From NCBI GenBank assembly GCA_015180985.1, contig CP054185.1, positions 1,295,001 to 1,359,000 on the forward strand: a stretch of 64,000 nt of DNA, written 5' to 3'. This DNA comes from Flammeovirgaceae bacterium. Its GTDB lineage: Bacteria > Bacteroidota > Bacteroidia > Cytophagales > Cyclobacteriaceae. The notes under the pieces are model-generated. The model made no database searches and had not been told where the DNA came from. It worked only from the letters and a program-made list of their open reading frames with translations. A program made the translations under genes and the position numbers. Below are positions 53,062 through 61,498 of this stretch, one piece after another; the stretch's first letter is position 1, and each line of letters starts with the position of its first letter.

Positions 53062-53612
53062 CGGCTTTTCGGATTATCAATAGCCGTGCGCGGAAATTTG
53101 GATAAGTCAAATAAACTAATAATGCTTCGCAGGGTTTCCAACTCAATGCGTTCACCGGCAAGCGTCAGGTAAAACCGGTCGCATACACCAAGCAGAATTT
53201 GTGAAGTGTTGTTGATTTTGTTAAATGACTCCCTTCCTATACAATCGGGTAATTCTATATACCGGCTTATCACCGAATCACTTTCTATAGTTGGCATGTC
53301 TTTCCATTTACCGGTAGCCTGGCTGTACATGATGAGAGCATTGTTGTAATCAAACAGCAGAATCTTGATTTTACGCTTGCTTTTGCTGAAGGATTGCTCC
53401 GCCAGCGAGTAGGAAAGTGTTCCGATTTTTACCACTCTTGTTACGGGCTTGCTTTGTGCAGCAAAACCTTCAATATTTTCAGGCAATAGTTTCCTTATCT
53501 CTTCATGCAATAGCACCGGTCGCTCCTGAGCCTGAATGAGGTAAGCATGGAGGCAAAACAAAAAAGGAATTATTGAGTAAAGAACGGAGGAACGTAGGAT
53601 GGGGGATGTCAC
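53058..53612 (-). CDS. Exported hypothetical protein, 184 residues
   Basis: I do not recognise it. A signal peptide (about 1-29, ending LIQAQ) leads to a small mixed domain with a repeated basic KSKRKIKILLF strand and a Cys pair (IGR-bounded CIG and GVCDRF). The start is GTG 53612, directly after a GGAGGA ribosome-binding motif that is unusually strong for this phylum but very close to the start codon. It is the last gene of the minus-strand kynurenine run, 27 bases after kmo. No link to the pathway is visible apart from position. Confidence 0.72.
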   Translation of the reverse strand: MTSPILRSSVLYSIIPFLFCLHAYLIQAQERPVLLHEEIRKLLPENIEGFAAQSKPVTRVVKIGTLSYSLAEQSFSKSKRKIKILLFDYNNALIMYSQATGKWKDMPTIESDSVISRYIELPDCIGRESFNKINNTSQILLGVCDRFYLTLAGERIELETLRSIISLFDLSKFPRTAIDNPKSR

Positions 53613-53639
53613 TCCTCCGAAGGTAGCAACTATTCAGTA

Positions 53640-54974
53640 TTATCCCAATTGGTTTACAATGCTTTCGAAATTGAGCGTTTCCCATTTTGTTGCTACGTCA
53701 GGTGTCTTCATCACCTCATCCATAATGGTTTTTTGCTTTTGCCCGGTGGCATAAGCATGTGAGTAACGCAAATCATCACGAAAGGTGACCATGGTATATA
53801 AAGGAATCCACTTGTCAGGGAAGAGCTCGTGCAGCCTCGCTTCAATCTTTTTCCGGAGTAAAAAATCTTCATCAGCTACCAGGTCGCGCATCTCAACAAA
53901 GTTATCCAGTGCCAATTGCGCAATGGCATCGGCATCGGGCTTACGCAATTGTTGAAATTCGGGCAACACGGACTTCCAATTGTCGTTATGCTTATCCAAT
54001 AACTCGTTCAGCACCCGGCAGTCTTCAAAACCTGCGTTCATACCCTGGCCGAAAAAGGGAACAATACCGTGAGCTGCATCGCCAATGAGCAGCGTTTTGT
54101 TTCGGTGCCACGGATAGCAATAGATGGTTACCAGCGAAGAAGTAGGATTATCCCGAAAGTCTTCCTGCAGGGTGGGCATCATGGGCACGGCATCGGCAAA
54201 ATGTTTTTCAAAAAATTGTTGAATAGCCTCTTCTGATTTCAGGTTGGCAAATGAATTGGTTCCTTCAAATGGAAGAAACAACGTGCAGGTAAATGTTTTA
54301 TTCGGATTGGGCAATGCAATCAGCATAAAACTTTCGCGCGGCCAGATGTGGAGCGCATTGGGCTCCATCAGAAACTCTCCGGCATCTCCGGCCGGTATGC
54401 GCAATTCCTTGTAGGCGTGTTCAATGTACGTCTGTTTAAATTCAAACCGGTCGGTAAGCTGCATGGCCCAGCGCACAGCCGAAAAGGCACCATCGGCACC
54501 GATAATCAAATCGAATGGTTTGTGCTTGATGGCCTCGTGGTGCTGTAGAATGAGTTCGGTTTTATCAAAATTCACACTCAGGCACCGGTGTTCGAAGGTG
54601 AAGTCAACCCCTGCTTTTTCGGCTTCGGTCATCAGCACCATATTCAGGCCCCCGCGCGAAACCGAGTTGATGAACTGCCCCTTCTTTCCGTACGGTTGAA
54701 AGTTGGTTTTGCCCTGTTCATCGTGTACCATCCGGCCGTGCATGGGTATGGCGTTTTGCCTAAGCACTTCGGCCAGGCCCACCTGTTCGAGGGCACGGAT
54801 GCCGCGGTTGCTTAACGCCAGGTTAATGGAGCGCCCGCCTTCAATAAGGTGTTTGCGCATATCGAGCCTGCGTTCAAATACCGAAACGTTATAACCTCTT
54901 CGCGCCAGATAAATGGATAACAGCGAGCCCACAAGGCCTGCACCGATAATGGCTATGTTTTTGATTTCTTTCAT
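53640..54974 (-). CDS. kmo: Kynurenine 3-monooxygenase
   Basis: A 444-residue FAD monooxygenase that hydroxylates kynurenine to 3-hydroxykynurenine with NADPH and O2. It has the FAD-binding start IIGAGLVGSLLSIYLA, the NADPH-region GADGAFSAVR, and GDAAHGIVPFFGQGMNAGFEDC. The C-terminal region is also the expected length, so the gene is complete. It follows kynU by 56 bases on the same strand, with a short hairpin in between. It acts upstream of KynU and HaaO in the same pathway, so all three work in series to 3-hydroxyanthranilate and its ring-cleavage product. Confidence 0.96.
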   Translation of the reverse strand: MKEIKNIAIIGAGLVGSLLSIYLARRGYNVSVFERRLDMRKHLIEGGRSINLALSNRGIRALEQVGLAEVLRQNAIPMHGRMVHDEQGKTNFQPYGKKGQFINSVSRGGLNMVLMTEAEKAGVDFTFEHRCLSVNFDKTELILQHHEAIKHKPFDLIIGADGAFSAVRWAMQLTDRFEFKQTYIEHAYKELRIPAGDAGEFLMEPNALHIWPRESFMLIALPNPNKTFTCTLFLPFEGTNSFANLKSEEAIQQFFEKHFADAVPMMPTLQEDFRDNPTSSLVTIYCYPWHRNKTLLIGDAAHGIVPFFGQGMNAGFEDCRVLNELLDKHNDNWKSVLPEFQQLRKPDADAIAQLALDNFVEMRDLVADEDFLLRKKIEARLHELFPDKWIPLYTMVTFRDDLRYSHAYATGQKQKTIMDEVMKTPDVATKWETLNFESIVNQLG

Positions 54975-55003
54975 AACGGGAGGAAGATAGGTTAACCGCA
55001 GTT

Positions 55004-55026
55004 TAAAAAGACTGACAAAGGTCAGT
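55004..55026 (-). terminator. Weak terminator-like hairpin between kynU and kmo
   Basis: On the minus strand, a 6-bp stem (ACTGAC/GTCAGT) with a CTTT loop is followed by CTTTTT, starting 5 bases after the kynU stop. The stem is short, so it may only lower kmo expression relative to kynU. Confidence 0.45.
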
Positions 55027-55030
55027 TAAT

Positions 55031-56302
55031 TCATTTACTTGTTGCCTGGCGAAAGCGCTGGGCAAACATAAAAACTTCTTCGAATGTGTTGTAAAGCGGC
55101 ACCGGGGCAACGCGTATCACGTCCGGTTCGCGCCAATCGGCTGTAATGCCGGAGGCCACCAGGCTGTTAAAAACTTTTTTTCCGTTTTTCTTCATCAGGA
55201 TGGAAAGCTGGCAACCGCGTTCATCCGCGTTTGACGGGGTAATAATGATGAAGTGTTGCTGCTGCGGATCGGATTGCTTAAGTAAAAATTCCAGGTAGCC
55301 GGTTAGGCGCAAACTTTTTTTGCGCAGCCGGTTTATGCCCGCCTGCTGAAAAATTTGCAGCGAGGCCAGTTGGGCTGCTCCCGAAAGAACCGGGAAGTTG
55401 GAGAGTTGCCAACCATCAACGCCCGGCATGGGTTTAAATCCCTTTCGCATTTTAAAACGTTCGGATTCGTTATGACCCCACCATCCGGCAAAGCGGGGTA
55501 AAGAAAAATTGGTTGCGTGGCGCTCATGCACAAAGGCTCCGGCCACACTGCCCGGCCCGGAGTTAAGGTATTTGTAACTGCACCATACGGCAAAGTCAAC
55601 ATTGTCTTCATGTAATGACAGTGGCACATTGCCGATAGCATGGGCCAGATCAAAGCCGGCATGCGCTCCTGCCCGGTGTGCCGCTTCCGTAATTTTACGG
55701 ATGTTGAAAAACTGACCGGTGTAATACTGAACACCGCCAAGCAGTACAAGTGCAAGCTGGTTGGTGTTGTCATCAATGGTTTGCAGAATATCTTCTGTGC
55801 GTAAGGTGTATTCACCCGCCCGTGGTGTTAGTTCTATAATAGCATCCTGCGGATCCAAACCATGGTAACGCACCTGCGATTCAAACGCATACTGATCGGA
55901 TGAGAAGGCGCCTCGCTCCACTATCAGTTTAAAGCGCTGGGCTGTTGGTTGATAGAAGGACACCATCATTAAATGAAGGTTTACCGTAAGCTGGTTCATA
56001 GCCGTAACCTCAACGGGCTTTGCGCCCACCAGTGTGGCCAGCGCCTTCTTGAAAAATTTATGATAGTACAACCAGGGCCTTCTTGAGTGAAGATGTCCCT
56101 CTACGCCCTGTGTGGCCCAATCCTGTAATTCTTCGTTGATGAACTTTTTTGTTGTAATGGGCTGGAGCCCCAGCGAGTTGCCGGTAAAATAAATAACCGG
56201 CTTGCCGTTGTGTTTGGGGATTATAAATTTTTTGCGAAATGTTTTCAGCGGGTCTTGCCGATCCAATTTTTTGGCAAAGGCGGGCGAGTTTTCAAATTTC
56301 AT
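55031..56302 (-). CDS. kynU: Kynureninase
   Basis: A 423-residue PLP enzyme that cleaves kynurenine or 3-hydroxykynurenine to anthranilate or 3-hydroxyanthranilate and alanine. The family start is seen in YFTGNSLGLQP. The PLP Lys lies in WCSYKYLNSGPG, with GFDLAHAIGNVP just before it. Other aminotransferase-fold blocks are in order and the length is normal. It is separated from the GH172 gene by 15 bases and from kmo by 56. Together with Kmo and HaaO it defines a 3-hydroxyanthranilate route. Confidence 0.96.
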   Translation of the reverse strand: MKFENSPAFAKKLDRQDPLKTFRKKFIIPKHNGKPVIYFTGNSLGLQPITTKKFINEELQDWATQGVEGHLHSRRPWLYYHKFFKKALATLVGAKPVEVTAMNQLTVNLHLMMVSFYQPTAQRFKLIVERGAFSSDQYAFESQVRYHGLDPQDAIIELTPRAGEYTLRTEDILQTIDDNTNQLALVLLGGVQYYTGQFFNIRKITEAAHRAGAHAGFDLAHAIGNVPLSLHEDNVDFAVWCSYKYLNSGPGSVAGAFVHERHATNFSLPRFAGWWGHNESERFKMRKGFKPMPGVDGWQLSNFPVLSGAAQLASLQIFQQAGINRLRKKSLRLTGYLEFLLKQSDPQQQHFIIITPSNADERGCQLSILMKKNGKKVFNSLVASGITADWREPDVIRVAPVPLYNTFEEVFMFAQRFRQATSK

Positions 56303-56317
56303 GCAGTAAACATCAGG

Positions 56318-57472
56318 TCAGTAAACATCCAGTTCATCCCGTGAAGGCAATTTTGGAAACGGTGTGTGCGGTTCGGTTTGGTACCAGTACACCACCGAAG
56401 CGATGTCATCCTGCAGGGGCAGGTATCTTCCGTCCGATCGCCAGCCGAGAGCCTGGATGGTGACTTTCAAATCTTTTTCAAACCGGATGGGGTCGGTAAT
56501 GTGCCACCGGTACATGCCGAATCGTTGCATTACTTTATAGTGGCCATCGCCACGGATGATTTGATGCAATCCTGTGTAAGGCCCGGTGTAGGTGGTATAA
56601 TCGGTTACTTCAACGCCATCAACCACTTTGCGTTTGGTATCCCAGTCGTACGAACCGCAGAAGTAATCCTCGGTACCCGTGCCGCAAATGGTGGGGAACT
56701 CTTTATCGCCATCCATGAAAAATTTTATTTCACCCTCGCCCCACCATCCGTTGGTATGAACTTCCCAGGCCATGTACGTTCCTACAAAATGCCCTTTGCC
56801 TTTAATGTTATCAACCAAAACATAGTCGGATTTATAAGGCAGACGGTTTACTCTTCGGAATTGTGCGTGGAAGTAAGCCGCATCAGCTGGCACTTCGGTA
56901 AGGATGTAATCAATCTGATAAAAGAGAGTCATCTCAGTTTCACTCAGATTTTCCATGGTGATTTTACATTTCTTGCGGAAGGGCATGGGCCAATAACAGT
57001 TGAAGGCGCTGCCCGGATTTACCGCCACCGCCAGTGAATTAAGGTGGGCATAGGTGCCCCAGCCCATTCCGAAAAAATCGCCTACCGGAACTTCAACGGA
57101 AGGATCGTTTTCGTCATCCCAGTAAAACCGGATGATGGCATGGCGCCAGTTGCCGGTAGGTGTTAACCAGATGTGCTGGATGGAACCGGGCCCGGTAATT
57201 TCGGCCATGGTAAACGTGGTTTTGGATTTTATTTTAACGCTGGGGCTTACTTTCCAGCCCTGACCCAGGTCGCGCGAAGCACGCGAGCCGGTGCCTTCGG
57301 TGGCCATGCCGCCCTTGCCTTTTTCTCCGGTGAAATTTTCGGGTGAGATGGATCGGCTTTTCGCATCGGATAACCGGTAGAGTGTGGAGAGGTCAGACTC
57401 AATGCCGCTGAATTTTTGTGCATGCACATTCACCGTGATGCATACCAACAGAGAGGCGTATAATTTTTTCAT
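56318..57472 (-). CDS. DUF2961 / GH172 family protein, exported
   Basis: A 384-residue exported protein. The signal peptide (MKKLYASLLVCITVNVHAQ) precedes the DUF2961 domain, with the family blocks GPGSIQHIWLTP, RFYWDDENDPSVEVPVGDFFG and CGTGTEDYFCGSYDW. In CAZy the family is GH172, which includes alpha-D-fructofuranosidases and D-arabinofuranosidases acting through jelly-roll trimers. The acidic residues in the TEDYF block are in the region of the known catalytic site. Its location between haaO (5 bases) and kynU (15 bases) is unexpected, as the other genes of the run degrade tryptophan. The start at ATG 57472 fits the signal peptide. Confidence 0.9.
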   Translation of the reverse strand: MKKLYASLLVCITVNVHAQKFSGIESDLSTLYRLSDAKSRSISPENFTGEKGKGGMATEGTGSRASRDLGQGWKVSPSVKIKSKTTFTMAEITGPGSIQHIWLTPTGNWRHAIIRFYWDDENDPSVEVPVGDFFGMGWGTYAHLNSLAVAVNPGSAFNCYWPMPFRKKCKITMENLSETEMTLFYQIDYILTEVPADAAYFHAQFRRVNRLPYKSDYVLVDNIKGKGHFVGTYMAWEVHTNGWWGEGEIKFFMDGDKEFPTICGTGTEDYFCGSYDWDTKRKVVDGVEVTDYTTYTGPYTGLHQIIRGDGHYKVMQRFGMYRWHITDPIRFEKDLKVTIQALGWRSDGRYLPLQDDIASVVYWYQTEPHTPFPKLPSRDELDVY

Positions 57473-57477
57473 AGGAT

Positions 57478-58008
57478 TTATACAAATCGGGCATCGGCCT
57501 CCATTACGGTGCCGCACTTTTTGCAGGTGCGCAACTCCTGCGAACCGTAAAACTCGCGGAAGCGGGGCAGAAAATCCTTTTCGATGTTATCGAGGTGAAA
57601 CCGGTACTCGTGCAACTTGTTGTTGCAGTTGTCGCAATACCATTGCAGGCCATCCAAAATATTTTCTTCAGGGCGTTTGCATTCTATAACAAGCCCTACC
57701 GAGCCAGCCGGCCGTTCCGGGCGGTGAGGTACCCGTGCCGGGAGCAAAAACATTTCACCTTCTTTTATCGGAATATCCACCGGCTTGCCGTCTTCCTGGA
57801 TGCGCACGTTAATGTTGCCTTCAAGTTGGTAGAACAGTTCTTCGGTTTCGTTGAAGTGATAATCTTTACGCGCGTTGGGCCCGCCTACGATCATCACAAT
57901 GTAATCGCCTGCATCGGCATAGAGGTTTTTGTTACCCACGGGTGGCTTCAGCAGGTTGCGGTTTTCCTGAATCCACTGCTTTAAGTTGAATGGTCTGCGA
58001 ATAGCCAT
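57478..58008 (-). CDS. haaO: 3-hydroxyanthranilate 3,4-dioxygenase
   Basis: A 176-residue cupin that opens the ring of 3-hydroxyanthranilate to 2-amino-3-carboxymuconate semialdehyde. The Fe(II) ligands (His in KDYHFNETEELFYQ, Glu in the same block, His in RVPHRPERP) are visible. The C-terminal rubredoxin-like Zn/Fe site with two CxxC pairs (CDNC and CKKC) matches the bacterial enzyme. The length is standard. It is first in its run and divergent from the SDR gene, with about 125 bases of shared regulatory region between them. Confidence 0.96.
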   Translation of the reverse strand: MAIRRPFNLKQWIQENRNLLKPPVGNKNLYADAGDYIVMIVGGPNARKDYHFNETEELFYQLEGNINVRIQEDGKPVDIPIKEGEMFLLPARVPHRPERPAGSVGLVIECKRPEENILDGLQWYCDNCNNKLHEYRFHLDNIEKDFLPRFREFYGSQELRTCKKCGTVMEADARFV

Positions 58009-58133
58009 GGTTTTACGGTTTGAATGAAGTTTGCTAATTTAACCCTGATGATAACCGCCTGCAAATGGTTTGGTAAGAAAGGTGGTTGCATCCTTTTAAC
58101 CCGTCAAAACCAGCATATTACCTTAAACCTTTC
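58009..58133. promoter_or_regulatory. Divergent regulatory region between haaO and the SDR gene
   Basis: 125 bases that must hold the promoters of both kynurenine units. On the minus strand, TAAATTAGC about 30 bases before the haaO ATG is a loose -7 candidate, with a TTG further upstream. I see no clear palindromic operator. Confidence 0.45.
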
Positions 58134-58919
58134 ATGAATCTTGATTTAACCGGAAAGCATGCGATTGTGTGTGGAAGCACACAGGGAATCGGCAAAGCTG
58201 CAGCTATTGAGCTGGCCTTGCTTGGCGCCTCGGTTACCCTGGTGGCCCGCGATGAGCAAAAACTGAAACACGTGTGGGGCGAGTTGCACCACTCCGGTCA
58301 CCAGTTTCATCATCACCTGGCGGTTGACTTCAGCCACCTGGAGGAGGTAAAGAAGAAGATCAACGAGTACATGCAAAAGCACACGGTGCATATTTTGGTT
58401 AATAATACCGGAGGCCCGCCCGGTGGAACGGCCATTGATGCAAAGCCTGAAGAGTTTTTATCAGCGTTCAATAACCACCTCATCTGTAACCAGGTTATAA
58501 CCCAGGCCGTGGTGCCCTCCATGAAACAAGAAAAGTACGGGCGCATCATCAACATCATTTCCACTTCGGTAAAAATTCCGATTCGCGGGCTGGGCGTTTC
58601 CAACACCATCCGCGGGGCAGTGGCAAACTGGGCAAAAACGCTTTCGCTGGAATTGGCGCCTTATGGGATTACTGTCAACAACGTTTTGCCCGGGGCTACG
58701 CAAACAGCCAGGCTCGATTGGCTGATCAAATCAAAAGCGGAAAAATCAGGGAAATCAGAAGAGGACATTCGCCACGAGATGACGGCCGAAATTCCGGCCG
58801 GAAGAATCGGCCAGGCCAGCGAAGTAGCTGCAGCTATTGCGTTCCTTGCTTCGCCCGCAGCCGGCTACATCAATGGTATTAACCTGCCGGTGGATGGCGG
58901 AAGAACAGGAAGTTTATAA
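58134..58919 (+). CDS. Short-chain dehydrogenase/reductase, kynurenine-cluster associated
   Basis: A 261-residue SDR. The nucleotide loop reads VCGSTQGIGKAAA, and the NNTGG block stands where NNAG is usual. The catalytic Ser lies in IISTSVKIP, but the usual YxxxK is replaced: the segment after it reads LGVSNTIRGAVAN, with no Tyr or Lys in the right places. It still ends in the standard INGINLPVDGG. The substrate is not evident; its place beside the kynurenine genes suggests an aromatic or semialdehyde intermediate, or a non-reductase role. The start at ATG 58134 (MNLDLTGKHAIV) fits the fold; upstream residues do not. The OmpA protein follows 9 bases later. Confidence 0.86.
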   Translation: MNLDLTGKHAIVCGSTQGIGKAAAIELALLGASVTLVARDEQKLKHVWGELHHSGHQFHHHLAVDFSHLEEVKKKINEYMQKHTVHILVNNTGGPPGGTAIDAKPEEFLSAFNNHLICNQVITQAVVPSMKQEKYGRIINIISTSVKIPIRGLGVSNTIRGAVANWAKTLSLELAPYGITVNNVLPGATQTARLDWLIKSKAEKSGKSEEDIRHEMTAEIPAGRIGQASEVAAAIAFLASPAAGYINGINLPVDGGRTGSL

Positions 58920-58928
58920 TCCATATTC

Positions 58929-61013
58929 ATGAGTCCAGCCAAAACAATTGTTGCCTTCATTTTATTGCTGAGTGCAATCAGCGTGTATGGCCAGCCGAAA
59001 ATCATTATCAGCGAGAATTTTTCTGCCAATCACCGGGGGTGGTACACTTATACCGGTAACGGCAATTCTATTTTGGTTAAGGATGGTGTATATGAATTTG
59101 ATACACCCGAGGGGGGGTGGATTTCGTACATCTATCCGGCCATTTTTCAGGATAAGGATTTTTATGCCGAGGCAAAGTTTACCCAGTTGAACGGTAATGA
59201 TAACAATGGCTTTGGATTTATCTGGGGTTATGATGCCGACAGCAAACAACTCAACAACTTTGTTATCTCCCTTAACGGATATACCAAAGTGTGGGCATCG
59301 GACGAGACCCGTACCGATGCGAAAGACTGGAAGAAGATTGACGGTATTAGCGGCTTGGGCAAAACCAACCTGCTGCGCATGGAGCAACGAAACGGTCAGT
59401 TAACTTTTTATGTAAACGGTAAGGAGGTATTCCGCATGAAGTCGCTGCCCTGGTATGGCAAAGGCTTTGGCTTTGTTACCTATACCAAAATGAAAATGGC
59501 CGTTGACGACTTTGTGCTGGCCGGGTACACCCGGATTAGCCTGCCCGATAAACTTACTTCCGGATTGGTAAAAGAGAACCTGGGCCCCGAGGTGAACACA
59601 CGTTACAATGAAGTTACGCCTAATATTACAGTGGATGGTAAAATGATTTTGTTCACCCGTAAAAACAGTCCGGATAACCTGGGCGGAACAGAAGATGCTT
59701 CTGATGTGTGGTACAGCACATCACCGGACGGCATCACGTGGAGTAAAAGCAAAAACATGCAACCTCCCGTTAACTCCGAAAAGGTGAACAACATTACGGC
59801 CATCGGGCAGGATAACAACACCATTTTACTGGCTACCGGCAACGACTTTGAATTGTTTGAACGTACTGCAAGCGGGTGGCGCAACAAGGGAACTATCGGT
59901 GTGTATTACGAGAATGAACATAGATACTTTGAGGCAACCCAATCGGCTGACGGTAAAGCCATTTTATTTGCCGCTAAAAACAGAAAGAGCTTGTTTTATA
60001 AAGACGGCAAAGAAGAAAAAGACATTTTCGTAATGCTCAAAGATGCCCAGGGCAAGTGGAGTGAACCAATTAACCTGGGCGTTTCCATTAACACCAGCGG
60101 TAATGAGGCCTCACCGTTTCTCGCTGCCGATGGGAAGACATTATACTTCGCCTCGGATGGTCATCCGGGCTATGGCGACATGGATATTTTTATGAGCAAA
60201 CGGCTCGATGATACATGGACCCGCTGGAGCACCCCGGTAAACCTCGGGCCCGAAATCAATTCGTTTGGGTTTGATGCCTACTACACCCTGCCGGCTTCAG
60301 GCGATTATGCGTACATGTGCACCAATGCCGGTGGGTTTGGCGAATCGGATATCGTGCGCATCAAACTACCGGAAGTCATCCGCCCTGATCCGGTGGTACT
60401 GGTGGTCGGGAAGGTACTCAACGCAAAAACAAAAAAACCGGTGGAAGCCGGCATTGTGTTTGAAAACCTGGTAACCCGCAAAGAAACCGGAGAGGCCATC
60501 TCCGATCCGGCAACCGGTGATTACCGGGTGGCGCTTCCCTATGGCGTTAACTACGGATTGCACGCAAAGGCAAAAGGATACCTGTCGGTAAACGAAAACC
60601 TGGAGCTGGTGAATGTGCGCACCTATACCGAAATGCAGAAGGACTTGTACCTGGTACCCATTGAAATCGGTGAAGCCATTCAGTTAAACAACGTGTTCTT
60701 CGAACAGGGCCGCCCGCTGCTCAAACCCGAATCGTACCCCGAACTCGACAGGCTGGTGCAGATTTTAAAAGATAATCCTACCATGGAAATTGAACTGAGC
60801 GGGCATACCGACAATGTGGGCAACCCGAATGCATTACTTACTCTTTCACAGGAGCGGGTAACTACCGTAAAAAATTACCTGGTAAAAAACGGCATTCACG
60901 GTTCACGCATTACCGGCAAAGGCTATGGCGCTTCGCAGCCGCTGGTGAAGAACGATACCGAAGAGCACCGCAGAATGAACCGGAGGGTGGAGTTTAAGAT
61001 TACGAAAAAGTGA
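58929..61013 (+). CDS. OmpA family protein with LamG-like and PD40 domains
   Basis: A 694-residue exported protein. A signal peptide (about 1-22) is followed by a LamG/concanavalin-like domain (about 25-200) and PD40 propeller repeats (about 215-480, for example SPFLAADGKTLYFASDG). A carboxypeptidase-regulatory domain (about 490-580) and an OmpA peptidoglycan-binding domain (about 590-694, with GHTDNVGNPNALLTLSQERV and MNRRVEF) complete it. The layout resembles proteins such as PorE and other type IX accessory proteins, but lacks their TPR part. Likely it tethers the outer membrane to the wall and binds a surface ligand. It lies 9 bases after the SDR gene, although no metabolic link is evident. 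Confidence 0.9.
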   Translation: MSPAKTIVAFILLLSAISVYGQPKIIISENFSANHRGWYTYTGNGNSILVKDGVYEFDTPEGGWISYIYPAIFQDKDFYAEAKFTQLNGNDNNGFGFIWGYDADSKQLNNFVISLNGYTKVWASDETRTDAKDWKKIDGISGLGKTNLLRMEQRNGQLTFYVNGKEVFRMKSLPWYGKGFGFVTYTKMKMAVDDFVLAGYTRISLPDKLTSGLVKENLGPEVNTRYNEVTPNITVDGKMILFTRKNSPDNLGGTEDASDVWYSTSPDGITWSKSKNMQPPVNSEKVNNITAIGQDNNTILLATGNDFELFERTASGWRNKGTIGVYYENEHRYFEATQSADGKAILFAAKNRKSLFYKDGKEEKDIFVMLKDAQGKWSEPINLGVSINTSGNEASPFLAADGKTLYFASDGHPGYGDMDIFMSKRLDDTWTRWSTPVNLGPEINSFGFDAYYTLPASGDYAYMCTNAGGFGESDIVRIKLPEVIRPDPVVLVVGKVLNAKTKKPVEAGIVFENLVTRKETGEAISDPATGDYRVALPYGVNYGLHAKAKGYLSVNENLELVNVRTYTEMQKDLYLVPIEIGEAIQLNNVFFEQGRPLLKPESYPELDRLVQILKDNPTMEIELSGHTDNVGNPNALLTLSQERVTTVKNYLVKNGIHGSRITGKGYGASQPLVKNDTEEHRRMNRRVEFKITKK

Positions 61014-61026
61014 ATACTTTTGGAGA

Positions 61027-61227
61027 ATGGTAGCTGAACTTAAAAAGGTACTGAAGCAAGTTGAAAACCTGCCGCGTAAAAGGCAGCGTGAACTGGCGAC
61101 TTTGATTTTGGATGAGATTAAGTGGGATAAGACTTTTGGGGATACACAAGGTGAATTAGAACAACTGGCCGCAGAAGCGGTTGGTGAGTATAAAGCCCGA
61201 AAAACAAAGCCTTTAAAAATTGGTTAA
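61027..61227 (+). CDS. Putative antitoxin of a type II TA pair
   Basis: A 66-residue protein, mostly helical, acidic in the middle and basic at both ends (KKVLKQVENLPRKRQRE and YKARKTKPLKIG). It has no clear HTH, which is common among RelE-partner antitoxins that wrap the toxin with an extended helix. The stop codon is directly followed by the toxin's start codon (TAA then GTG), the standard TA order. It is called an antitoxin mainly because of its neighbour. Confidence 0.75.
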   Translation: MVAELKKVLKQVENLPRKRQRELATLILDEIKWDKTFGDTQGELEQLAAEAVGEYKARKTKPLKIG

Positions 61228-61497
61228 GTGCGCTCTGTCACTACTGAAAGATTTCGTAAAGCGTATGAAAACTTACCTTCCACTGTCAAGTTAAAAGCAA
61301 GGGAGGCTTATAAGCGATGGATTAGGAACCCATACCACCCTTCGCTGAATTTCAAACAGATTCATAAAACCAAATCGATATACGCTGTCAGGGTAGGGAA
61401 TTCTTATCGCGCTTTGGGTGTAAAAAACAAGCATACCATGATATGGTTTTGGATTGGTTCTCACGAAGAATACAACAACCTCACTAGTCAACTGTAA
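61228..61497 (+). CDS. RelE/ParE-family toxin
   Basis: An 89-residue RelE/ParE-fold toxin. It starts with GTG directly after the antitoxin stop. It has the family outline of two helices (FRKAYENLPSTVKLKAREAYKRW) followed by strands (LNFKQIHKTKSIYAVRVGNSYRALG) and the C-terminal block MIWFWIGSHEEYNNL. The conserved Arg (RVGNSYRAL) and the C-terminal His-Glu-Tyr fit mRNA interferases of this group. It ends one base before the start of the aldehyde dehydrogenase gene, so the pair sits inside the same transcription unit. Confidence 0.85.
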   Translation: MRSVTTERFRKAYENLPSTVKLKAREAYKRWIRNPYHPSLNFKQIHKTKSIYAVRVGNSYRALGVKNKHTMIWFWIGSHEEYNNLTSQL

Positions 61498-61498
61498 C

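Noticed and set aside
56366-57037. 223-codon reading frame on the plus strand
   Set aside because: It is antisense to the GH172 gene; the minus-strand protein carries the family motifs and a signal peptide.
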